Assembly (NCBI RefSeq): GCF_025766255.1 | Contig: NW_026516795.1 | Span: 49,302-113,301, forward strand | Source: Zychaea mexicana | Lineage: Eukaryota; Mucoromycota; Mucoromycetes; Mucorales; Lichtheimiaceae | DNA: 64,000 nt | Direction of reading: 5' to 3' | In this document: positions 25,770 through 36,880 of the stretch, piece after piece | Numbering within the stretch: the stretch's first letter is position 1 | Layout: each line of letters opens with the position of its first letter | The notes under the pieces: model-generated | Told to the model about the DNA's origin: nothing | Database searches by the model: none | Seen by the model: only the letters and a program-made list of their open reading frames with translations | Made by a program: the position numbers and the translations under genes

Positions 25770-28661
25770 ATGACAACTCGGCATCAAGCACCGATACCCG
25801 GCACTGGCAAGACGCTGTCGCCATCTACCTCTACAAAGTCAGCGACGTCAACCAACATTGTGGGCGTCCATTACCGAGTCGGCAAAAAAGTAGGCGAAGG
25901 CAGTTTCGGTGTATTGTACGAAGGTGCGATATACTTTCTCTCTATTATACTTTCTCTCTCTCTCTCTCTCTCTGTCTGTCTGTCTCTCTTTGATGATTCC
26001 CTTGGAAAAAAAGACACAGGAAGATACGAGAGAAAGAGAGAATATTGAAATAGCATCCATTGTCATCAATTATAATAAAAACAACAATAATAATAACAAC
26101 AACAATCCTCCCATTTACTTTGCTTTCCCTTTTATTTTTTCTTTTTATCTCTTATCTATATTTCATTCAGGCACCAATCTGTTAAACAATCAGTCGGTTG
26201 CTATCAAGTTCGAAGCGCGCAAGTCAGAAGCTCCTCAGTTGCGAGATGAATACCGAACCTATAAGATCCTTTCCGGTTTACGTAACGTAACAATTCAATT
26301 ATGCAAAAAAAAAAAAAAAAAAAAACAATCCTTCACAATGAACTACGTCGTCGGGTTGGATCTCTCACACCATCGTTTCTCTTTTCTTTGCACATTGATC
26401 TGTACCAAACACGCATACGATACGCCATTGTTTTCGAATTAGCGGGCGTACCGAGCGCTTATTACTTTGGCCAAGAAGGGCAACATAATATCCTGGTGAT
26501 CGATTTACTGGGTCCCAGTCTCGAGGACGTGTTTGACATGTGCGGCCGAAAGTTTTCCGTCAAAACGGTGGCCATGCTAGCGAAACAAATGGTATGCACA
26601 TGGTGGTTTCTTTCTTCTTCTTCTTCTTAAGTAGCAGTGGTAGCAATAGTAGATGGCTCTCTCTCTCTCTCTCTCTCTCCTCTATGTATGTGCATTTGTG
26701 TGTGTCAGTAGGTCGGGCGGGAGAAACGGAACATCAAAAAAAAAAGCTCTACTCTATATAACATAGTGAGCAGAAAGCATGTGTTGCTGCCCGGTTTTAC
26801 TGCAAAAGGCTGAACAACCATCCGATTTTGAACCATTACACAAAATAGCTGCTTCGGGTAGAGAATGTGCACGAACGCAATTTGATCTATCGAGATATCA
26901 AGCCCGACAACTTTCTGATCGGACGACCCGGTAGTAAACATGCCAATACCGTCTACATGATTGACTTTGGCATGGCCAAACCGTACCGAGACCCTAAAAC
27001 AAAGCAACATATCCCTTACCGTGAACGCAAAAGTCTGTCGGGTACCGCACGTTACATGAGTATCAATACCCATTTGGGAAGAGGTATGTAATCGTTCAGC
27101 GGGTCTCCAAAAATCAAAGAGGGGAAAAGGGGGTTGTGAGGGAGTTTCTCCGGGGCGGGGAGGGGGGGGGTGGGGGACGGGATTAATTCAGTCAAGCAGC
27201 GGATGATTGGGCTTGGATGATGGCAACCTACCAGCAAACTAACACATCATTTTACTATGACCGTTGGCGTGCCCGTTTCCCCTGCTGCCTTCTGTCTTTT
27301 TCCTACTCCACACACACTCGATCTTCCGTAGAGCAATCAAGACGAGATGATCTCGAGTCACTTGGGCATGTGTTTATGTATTTCCTGAGAGGCTCGCTGC
27401 CGTGGCAAGGTTTAAAAGCTGCCACGAATAAGCAAAAGTACGAGAAGATTGGCGAGAAGAAACAGACAACCGCCATCAAGGATCTATGCGATAGCTTTCC
27501 TGGTAAGTACAAGATCTTCAATTCAGGGGCGCTATAACAATTTTAAATTTTTCTGAAAAAAGCAAGTCGAAGGAGGAGGGGTGGGCGCTGTAACTTTTAC
27601 ATCCTAGATCTTCCCTGTGTGTTAGTGTGTGTGTGTGTGTGTGTATGCGGTAGATCAAAAAACACAAACAGCTAATTAGCAGCCCTCTTTTTATCTGAAC
27701 AATGTAGAGGAGTTTGGCATCTATTTGCAATATGTAAGAAAACTCGGATTCGAAGAAAGCCCGGATTATGAGTTTCTTCGCGAATTATTCAACAAAGTCT
27801 TGCGCCGTATGGGAGAAACAGACGATGGCGTTTATGACTGGATGATGTTGAATAATGGCAAGGGGTACGAGGCAAGTATCCACTCTTTTTTTTTCAAGAA
27901 ACGCCACTGGGGATGTTATATTGTCTACCCAGCTATGTGTGGCTGCGGGGGCGGGGGGGGGGGGGTTGCGGTGGTTTAGGCTTCATCAAAGCTCTCTCTC
28001 TCTCTCTCTTGTATCACTCTCTTCTCCCCAGGTTGAGTGTGCATCAAACACGGAGCCCTTGACAGGGAGCTGATAGGAGAGATAGAGAGAGAAAGAGGGA
28101 AAAGACAAACTTTCTTCAATAGAAAGGTTTCATGCATCCATGAACAGAAAACATGGGCTGAAAAAGAAAAAGAAGGAGAGAGTCCCTAATTGGATTTTCA
28201 CCATATAGCATCGCTCGACTAGCGATAGTAAACGACATCATTATGGTCGCGAGGCAACATCCAGGCTCGCACTGTCTCCAGGCAGCCAAGCGCGTCGGTC
28301 AAAAAGTCCCAACAATAACAACACCAACAACAACAACCATCAACGACAAGCATCACAAGCATCCCCTCATCCACAAGTAAATACAAACACGGCGACCACC
28401 GGAACCACGCTTCCTGCAATGCCCCAGCATGCATTGTCTCCACCACAACAACAACAACAGCAACAACTACAACCCGATTTGGACGCTAAGCAGCAACAGC
28501 AACAGCATCATCTATCATCATCCTGCACGCCAATTGGCCTTGACTCGTCTGTGCAACCAATACAAAACCATGCCGACGACGACGGACCGCATAAAGAGCA
28601 TCGAGGATTCTGGCATGTGTTTATGGCGTTTGTGACGTGTGGCACTTTTAGTCATGTTTAA
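25770..28661 (+). CDS. Casein kinase I, fungal Yck/CK1-gamma type
   Basis: Serine/threonine kinase, in this branch usually at the plasma membrane or vacuole. Exons 25770-25923, 26171-26281, 26443-26591, 26849-27083, 27332-27502, 27708-27871 and 28209-28661 close in frame to 478 residues. Kinase motifs in order: glycine loop [15 protein letters not shown] lysine in VAIKFE, catalytic loop [15 protein letters not shown] in [10 protein letters not shown]1 signature [13 protein letters not shown], then [20 protein letters not shown] typical of Yck. The tail is Asn/Gln/Ser-rich and ends [19 protein letters not shown]. Yck proteins normally end in a palmitoylated Cys-Cys, which is absent here. The last intron appears to start with GC (GAG|GCAAGT), since neither GT alternative avoids a stop. 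An extra short exon near 28032 cannot be excluded. Confidence 0.9.
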
Positions 28662-30384
28662 ATCATAATATCCAACAACCTACACACTGAAAAAAAATCA
28701 TGTGGGATCCGAAAGGTTTATCCTTCTTTTACCCTTCCATCATTCAATCACCACAAACACAACAAACATAACAAAGCACTCACTAACTATACACGCACCC
28801 TATTTCCCAACTTTTACCTCTTTACTTCTTTTGTTATTATAAACACTCGGCAAGGCACACCCCCCCCCCCGACTTTTCTTCTATTGCGAGAAAAAAAAAA
28901 GCATACACACAAATTTTCGCTTCTCTTTCCTCACCAGCTTCTGCATAATATTGGCTCATTATTGATTGTAATAGCACCAATGAATAATAGAACACACACA
29001 CTCTCTCTTTCTTTCTACATATATTCTGCTGCTAACATTTTCAACTATACAGACTAGCAAGTGGGGAAAAGAGAAAGTAGCAATTTCATGAAGGCGGCTT
29101 GTGCTGATACATGCACTAATTGATCCATCTACTATAGTTAAAAAAGCACATTCGTACAGTCGGTATAAAATAGGTGCTTTTAGATATCTCAATGCATAAA
29201 GCGCATAAGAATGAGCGGGGAACTGGTGATTGGTCGGCGGTTTCCATGTTCTGTCGCTTTTCTTTTGTGTCGCCGTTGGGGAAAAACAGACGACTAATTG
29301 TGTCTTCCTTGATGAGTTTGCGCTTCAATTTAAAATGAAACGTAGTATGGCATGGTTAAAGAAAGGCTCCTTGGTAGCGATCACCGTTCCCAAAGCACGA
29401 GCAAAAAACAACAACCATTCTAGGCGCGATATCTGCCCAAGTTCTGAATAAATGCAGCCTGTCATGCTTCCTCAGCCTCCACCGAATACATACAAAAAGA
29501 AGACGTTGGGCTTGTGAGCAAAGGCACGGTTATGGGTCACTATATCGATTCTTTAAAAGCCACAATGGATAAAGTGAATCCTACCACATGCACATTGCCT
29601 TGTAATAGATAAAGCTCCATTCCATACATCGATTGATATCGCAGTTATCGCTGCATCTATCTGCAACTCATCTATTCTATAGAGCTCAGTGTAGTGGAAT
29701 AGTTTTGATCAGTGATTAAGAATCAAATAAAATGTAACCAATTGCTGTACCTAGAAGCGAAGGTCTTGATGACAGGCATCAATGTCGCTTCTAACGGCTT
29801 TGGAAACTGAGTGACGACGTCAAAGGCTTTGTTTGACATTCACATAAATGCTTGGGATAAGTACCTTATAAGCAGAGCCCGCTCCTGCCTTCTCCAAAAA
29901 GGCAATCCCAGCATTTGCATTGAGTCTTTAGTATATGGTTTCTTGACGAAAAATAAAAAAAAAGAGAGGTTGCCTGATCCAGTTGCATCAGCAGGAGTCA
30001 CCTTGCTGCAGACGCAAAAGAGACACAGGGTCTCTCTACACCGCAGTTCCTTTTTTTCAAGTTGCCTGAATGTTGCAGCCCGATTGCTCAACGACATCGA
30101 TGCTCTCGTTATACTCAGTTGAGCTTAGAGGATCATCCGTCAAAGCTTTTATAATCCTCAGACTTTTGGGTAACGATGTACCCTGTCTGGCAATTGTTTT
30201 TCTCCAACATTTCCTTACCTAAGCGTACAGGAAATTACTAATTATTAATGTGTGTACTATATACCTGATCCGCGTCTTGAACCAAATAAAAGGACGATAT
30301 AAACCCTCTTCATCGTTAAGAAGAGACAGGAAGTGTTGCCAGGTGATGCGTTTTGCGAAGATAATAACTTAAAAGTAAATCCTT
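28662..30384. other. Intergenic, no gene recognised
   Basis: This is the 3' flank of the kinase gene and AT-rich DNA. Small open frames on both strands have no domain-like features. A run of ten C lies near 28861 and an A run follows at 28892. Confidence 0.5.
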
Positions 30385-30905
30385 GACGCGCTTGCCATAC
30401 TTGGCAACCATTTCGGCATGACCTGCCTTCATGCGTTCGAACAGCTCCCTTTATCGGCCAGGGCCACAGCGGGCCGCCACAGCTTCGTCAGCAGTTGCAT
30501 CGCTTGGAGCTTGGGAGGTGAATAGCTTTTGCAGCTTCAATCTTCTTGCTGATCGCACTGGCCTGGTAAAACCACACAACGGCTAAGTGGAAAAAAAAAG
30601 TGAGCATTATCTAGAAGCTCCGGTTTCCTCAGCAAATGTTTTCTCGGTCCCCTTTTAGTGGAAAACGTCCAACGAGTGCAAGGCGGTGTCGATGCTTTCT
30701 ATCTGTAGCAAGGGGGATACATATATCTCGGTCTCTTTATTAGTATATCAAGTATAAGGTATTGCGACCGCGCAACATTAATATCTGGCTTCTATAAGTT
30801 GAACGCTAAGCGTATCACAAGTTTCACGTGTTATGAGCGATTACTTACTGCAGAGGAGGCAATACGACCTGCTTGAATATTACCCATTTGCATCTGTAAT
30901 GGCAT
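30385..30905 (-). pseudogene. Coding-like remnant of unknown family
   Basis: Read on the minus strand, successive blocks look like protein but sit in different frames. These are MGNIQAGRIASSA with a GTAAGT donor (about 30893-30848), IESIDTALHSLDVFH after a CTACAG acceptor (about 30707), ISKKIEAAKAIH after ACCAG (about 30553) and LFERMKAGHAEMVAKYGKRV (about 30445-30385). Stops and one-base shifts separate them, so this is more likely a decayed gene than an active one. The family is not recognised. Missed introns or base errors are an alternative. Confidence 0.35.
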
Positions 30906-31241
30906 ATATACAGTAATATGTTTGTCTGATTATTGTTGATGCCACATAATTACTGCACATTTATTATTTAGATGCTGTGCAAAGTGAATTGTTCAAGACT
31001 GCTATACATGCGCCTTAATTACAGTATTATACTGCCTAATGCAATAATAGCAATAAAGTCCATAGCAATTATGATACCACGTCATAAAATATCGTGATGA
31101 CTGATCCTTTTTACTTTTTGTCGGGTAATAATAGAGCGAGAGAGGAGGAAGGCAAATCATATACAGCTTGCATGGATGGATCTGATGGTAAACTAACAGG
31201 TAAGAGGAAGAGGAGGAGCAAAAGTAAGGGGTGAACTAACT

Positions 31242-32968
31242 TTAGATGCTGTAGTTTTCGGGTGCGATGGCTTCATGCAGGTACTGCTTCTTGCCGGAGC
31301 CGTACTCACCAGCAATGTTGCCATTGCCTCGGATCTTGTACTTGTAAATCACCAAACCCTCCAAACCAACAGGGCCACGAGCATGGGTCTTGTTGGTGGA
31401 AACCTAATAATTTTCAACATCATCCCCCACACACACACATTAATCATGTAAGTTTTCAGAGTCCAAGTAGCTTTTTTTTACTTTGCAACAAGTAGAAAGA
31501 AACTTACGCCCACTTCGGCACCAAAGCCATATCGGAAACCATCAGCAAATCGTGTGCTGGCGTTCCAGTAGCAACCTGCAGCATCGACGCGAGTAGTGAA
31601 GAAATCGGATGTAGCCTCATTCTCAGTCACGATACAGTCGGTATGTTTGGACCCATGCTCGTTGATGTGCTCCACTGCCTCGTTGACATCACTGACAGAT
31701 TTGACGGCCATTATAGGGTCTAAGAATTCAGTGTCGAAATCTTCTGGGACAGCGGCAACAACCTTGGCTTGAAGGTCAGCAGAAACGGTTGACTGGAGGA
31801 ATGATCGGACATTCTCTTCGCATTTGAGTGTCACATTCGCATTCAACAAGGCCGTTGCGACCTTTGCGAACTTATCGTTGCCTTCTAAAAGAGATGCATG
31901 AACCAGCAGCGTTTCGGCAGCATTGCATGCAGCCGGATAGTTTGTCTGGACGACAATGTTTAGCCCCATTTATTCTAGTTCCTTTAACCATCCATGGAAT
32001 TTTTACCTTGGAATCCACTGCAATTCGACAAGCCTTTGTAATATCTGCTTCTTTATCGAGGTATACTGAGCAAATACCGTCGGCATGACCAAGGACTGGA
32101 ATTCTATCATGTATGTTCAATGACGGGGTCTGCGACAGCAATAAAGGCATTGACAAAACCCCATTTTTCTTTACCTGGTATTATTCTGGATATAACGGAC
32201 GAGACTGTTGCTACCACGAGGCACGACCAAATCCACGTAACGGTCCAGATCCAACAATGCACTGATATCCTCACGAGTCTCGACAATCTGTACTGCCTCC
32301 TTTGGAATACCATTGGTCTTGGGAAGACTGGCCAGAGCATCCTGGATGACCTGAGCAAGAACTGCATTGGTCTGTGTAGCTTCTTTGCCGCCCTTGAGAA
32401 TAACAGCATTGCCGGACTTGAGGGCCAAGCATGAGATGTTGACGACGACTTCGGGACGAGCTTCAAAGATGGTCAACAGCACACCGACAGGCACAGTAAC
32501 GCGATACATTTCCAAGTCCTGGTCCAATTTGGTGGCCAGCGTTACCTTCTTGGTCGGATCGGGGAGGTGGACAATGTCGCTTACGCCAGACAAGATGGTA
32601 GCAAACTTGTCACCGTTGCAAATATCCAATCGCTTGAACAAGGATGCAGATAGTTTGCCTGCTTTGACTTGCTCTTCTGCAGTCTGTATATTTTTATTCC
32701 ACACAAAAGCTTCTCTTGTTAATAAAGCGATCCCACAACACAAAAAAAAAACACAATGGGGTTTCAACGTTCCTTGATCTCCTCGTATTATTTTGTACAT
32801 TACCTTTTTGTCTGCCTCATTAGCTTTAAAGATCTCTTCCTGTCGTTCAGAAAGTACTTGTTTTATGCGTAACAAGGCTTCGTTCTTTTGCTCGTCCGTC
32901 ACGGACTGCATGCTAACAGAAGCAAGGCGGGAAGCGCGTGCAAGGTCGACGATTTGATTGGTGGTCAT
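31242..32968 (-). CDS. PRO2: Gamma-glutamyl phosphate reductase (glutamate-5-semialdehyde dehydrogenase)
   Basis: Second step of proline synthesis in the cytosol: NADPH-dependent reduction of gamma-glutamyl phosphate to glutamate-5-semialdehyde. Exons 32968-32804, 32683-32175, 32103-32007, 31945-31508 and 31403-31242 all join in phase and give 456 residues, the length of yeast Pro2. Family blocks visible: [54 protein letters not shown], the active-site cysteine segment [19 protein letters not shown], and the C-terminal [19 protein letters not shown] with [14 protein letters not shown]. The start is the first ATG of the frame. No partner PRO1 lies nearby. Confidence 0.96.
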
Positions 32969-34257
32969 GGTATGAATGGAATCAATAAAAAAAGTGGAAA
33001 ACAGGGGAAGAAAAAATCAGAAACGCAGAAGAAGAAGAAGCTTTCTCTCTCTCTCTTTTAACGCTAGGACCCGAGGCTCGGGCGTGGGCATGTCAACGGG
33101 TTGTGTGTGTGCGTGCGTGCGTTACCCCAGCATTCAAATCCCGAACAGATCAGCGGCTAACCGATGATGAAATCTAACTGATGATGGATGACCAAGAAAT
33201 GAGGGACCCCACAATTCGCTCTCCAGTGGTCCGTTCGCCTTTTGTTTACACGGAAAACACTCACGTCTCCCTCGAGAGAGCCAAGTGTCAGCATCAAGTG
33301 GACATGCTCATAGAGATATCATACACACAAGAACCATTATGATGGCCACATGTACGATCGTTCCTTTCGCTTCCATCATGTAAAAAAAAAGAGAGATGAT
33401 GCGGCCGGTGAAATATCAAACAAGTACAATTGCATCATGGTTACTGTATGCGGTAAGCATGAAAATTCTCCAGGGAAAATGGCTCGTGTGCTCATGGCAC
33501 AAGCCTTTCGGCTCATTCACTCTTTCACTGTAAGGAAACGTCGTGGTGGTATGTCAAATGTCACTGTTGGCATGATACAAATTTTCCAAAGCAGCATCAT
33601 AATCAGTTCCACTTTAAGCGGAGGTCAGTTTTGGCTTGGAGACACATATAACGTTTTTTACGTTTAAAATGTATTTTACACGTTAAAATTGCTTTTTTAC
33701 TTTTTCGGGCAGCTGTTTGTCTATATGCCAAGAAGGAGGGTAAAGGTGATGATGGTGTGAGATTCACTCTCTATAGCTGACGTGTCTATTACAGGGTGAA
33801 GATAGGCCCCTGCAAACGTCATAGCAGAAGGTTCTTTTACCCAGTATATACATACAATATCTTATCGATCAATCTTGTGATAAGGAGAGCATCCTTTTAA
33901 AAAGAAGGTGCGAGCATTCGTGGTAACCAGCTAAGAATTTGTCGTACGTGATACAACCGTGGATAGCCTTTTATACGAGTGATGTGCATCCCGAACAGAT
34001 TTCTCGACATCATTGCCCTCTTCTCTTTTTTTTTCTGCAATGCTTAGCTTCTCTCATGAATAACTGAGCTATCGTAGACATTTCTTCATTCGATGAGGAT
34101 GCGAAACGAGTCGATTTCCGAAAACATTTGCTATATCTCTTACATACAAGAGAAAATAACGTGCATTTTGTACAAGAAAGGAAGAATTCGTGATATACAA
34201 GGACGAGAGGAAGAAGAACAGAGGAACGAAGAGGAGTGCGGGTAGAAAGGGAAAATA
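32969..34257. other. PRO2 promoter side and 3' flank of the WD40 gene
   Basis: Holds the leader of PRO2 (A/G-rich next to the start, GT-rich at 33100-33122) and the downstream flank of the minus-strand F-box/WD40 gene, whose stop is at 34258-34260. No coding frame is supported. No Gcn4-type TGACTCA site was noticed in the PRO2 upstream part. Confidence 0.5.
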
Positions 34258-36216
34258 TTAGCTATTTACATTGAACTTATGTAACTCGATGGTTGTTTCT
34301 ACATTAGCTATTAGTAGACTAGGATCCGCAGGGACTATCGTATCCGCTCTGGGCTTTTGGGAGACAACCACAGCCTTAGCGTCGGTAAACTGCAGCTTCC
34401 ACACCGTCCTAGCTGGTTCCGAGAATTGCCGGATTAACCGTCCGTTTTCAAGGTCCCACAGTTTGACTCGACCATCGCTGCCTACATAAGATACGAAAAA
34501 GTCTCAATGGCTCAAGCTATGCGCACTATTGCATCTTCAGAAACAAACAGAAGCTTACCACCACTCAAAATCCGCTTTTGATCAGCTTGCAAGCAAGACA
34601 CGGAGCTGTCATGTGCCGAGATCTGATGCTTGCAACGAAACGTTCGGAGTTCCCAGATCCGCAAGCAGCCGTCCGAAGCGCCACTGACCAGCAGGGGCGA
34701 GGACTCATACGGCGTGGATAGTTGAAGATGGCCCACAAGCGATGTATGGCCTGTCAATGTACCGAGACAAGAGCCATCGGTTGGATCCCATACTTTGATG
34801 CTCCAATCCAGGCTTCCGGTGACAATGCGTGTTCCGTCAAAGGCAATGGAATAAATTTGCGAGTGATGACCAAAGTAGGTGAAAAGGCACTCTCCGGTCT
34901 GAATATCGAACAGCTTTGCTGTGGCATCGTACGAACCCGTAGCGACCAGGTTGTCGTGGATGTCCATGCACCGCACGCTGGCTTGATGGCCCGTGCACAC
35001 ATGCTGTGCAACTCCGTTCTCGACGTCCCATATTCTGACCGTGGCATCCCGAGATCCCGTCACAGCCCTTTGCCCGTCTGTGTGTACCCGCAGACAGCGC
35101 ACTGTGGAGCTGTGCCCAGCTAATGAGTGCACCAGTTGCCCCGTCTCTAGGTTCCAGACCATGACAACTCTGTATCACACGAGAGAACATTAGTAATAAA
35201 CTCTACCGAGCATCCAGATCACGCGTTCTAGGGAGAACAAAAGCAAGCCTCTCCTCCACAAACCCCCCCCTCCCCCCATACCTGTCGCAACCTCCTGTCA
35301 CAAGGATACGCAGGCCATCGCTTGGGCGCTTGACAAATTGTAGGGCCCATACACCGCCTTCATGCCCCTGTAATGTGCGCAAATACTGGCCAGTGTTGCT
35401 GTCAAAAACCTCAATTTTTTGATTATCGCATCCGAGCACCAAATACTGGTCGTCCATCTGCAGACTGGTCACCAACGCCCGACCGATGTCGTTCTCACAA
35501 TGGATCAATTCGCCCGTCCCTTGGCTCCAAGCCATTTCGGTATTGTACTTGTGCCAAAAGTAATCGCGATACGAGACATGATGTTGCTGCTGTTGCTGCC
35601 GCTTTTGTTGCTGGAATTGATGCTGCCAGGTTGAGTTCAAGTCAAAGAATGAAGACCGCCGTCGATACCGATGCTTCAAGCACAAGGACTTCCACGTGGC
35701 TTCGTCCTTTAACAGCGAGTTCCAGAAACTTGATACGCGAGACGCATTGGCCAAGTCCTTTGGGTCGTCTATGAATGAGATAACGTGGAGCGATAGCTCA
35801 ATAGGGAGTTGCTTTAAAAAGTCAATCTTCAATCGCGGCGCGATTAGATTGTGAATAAATGACAAGAGCTGGGTGTCACAACAGTTGAGGATCTCGGAAA
35901 GAAACAAGTGCTTTTGGTCCTGGGACAAGTGCTGAAAGTGCTTTGTGACGTTGCCGATATATTCTAGGTGTCGTTTGTCGAGGCTGTTGTGCGCAGCTGC
36001 CTGCTGTTGCTGGCTGTCGCCAATAAAAGCATCAACGTAGGACGAGCGGAACCGTTGTGTGGGCCGGGATTTGTTGCCATTGCCATGCTGGTTATTGGTG
36101 CTGCTGCTGGCACCATTGTTGCTGCCGCCGTTGAATTGGGAAATTCCGCCGTTAAAGCCGTTGGGAGGTGGTGTTGCTGGTGGCGTGTGTCCTTTCTCGG
36201 GGACAAAGTAGTCCAT
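34258..36216 (-). CDS. F-box/WD40 repeat protein of the Cdc4/Fbw7 type
   Basis: Substrate receptor of an SCF ubiquitin ligase; relatives bind phosphorylated degrons of cell-cycle and metabolic regulators. Exons 36216-35282, 35169-34559 and 34481-34258 close to 589 residues. The first 85 residues are Asn/Gly/Ser/Gln-rich. A Cdc4-type domain precedes the F-box at about 132-180 (FLKQLPIELSLHVISFIDDPKDL, with the F-box tryptophan in EATWKSLCLKHRY). WD40 blades run from about 250 to 585, with repeated GH..V....D.....SGS.D...K.WD signatures (LVTGGCDR, AVTGSRDATVRIWD, IVTGSLDWSIKVWD, ILSGGSDGRVKLWD). It could be Cdc4/Pop1-like or a paralogue; the blades resemble Fbw7 most closely. The gene is divergent from the sulfate permease gene. 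Confidence 0.9.
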
Positions 36217-36880
36217 ATCTTTCGAATAGTAGCTTATTCGATCGATGATGGAGAGAGAGAGAGAGAGAGAGAAAGAGAACGAACGAACGAACGAAAGAGT
36301 ACTTACGGGAGGGAGAAGAAATAAAAAAAGACGGCAAACAGTCCAACAAGCGAAAAGAGTGGAAAAGAGATCGTATTTGGCAAGTGGGTGCAGGGGGGGA
36401 TGGGGTTGTCTTGTTGGATTTCAACAGGCCGTCGTATTACCGTAGTACTTACATCACCCTTGCATGCGCACAGTGGGTGGCATACTCCTCCAACAACCGC
36501 AACCAAGACAATAGGAAGACGGGAGTGCAAATTGGGGCAGACCTACCCCCTCTTTCTGAGGCCACCCACACCGCCCTTCCCCCCCTCCCTCCCTCCCTCC
36601 CTCCCTCCCCCACCCCCGCCAACTCAAAAATATGGACCCCCGCGGATCAGCGCTCACTCACCCACTATCGTCAATGCTTTTCCTTTTGGTTGCTAATCAA
36701 GCGGACACATAAAAAGAGGAGAGGTGCCAACTAACTGGCATGAACCAGCATCCCCTTCTTTCTTTCTTTCTCTTTCTCTGCCTCTCCTCTTTCACTGTTT
36801 CTATCGTCCCTTTCCTCCAACCGACCACCCCACCACTCTTCTTATTCTTCTTCTTCTTATCTACTCAACAAGCCAACACC
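36217..36880. promoter_or_regulatory. Shared divergent promoter of the F-box/WD40 and sulfate permease genes
   Basis: A 664-bp region between two divergent starts. It holds a GA run (36249-36273) with GAAC repeats, a CCCT-repeat block near 36583-36608, and pyrimidine-rich leaders up to the permease start. No binding motif can be assigned with confidence. Confidence 0.45.
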
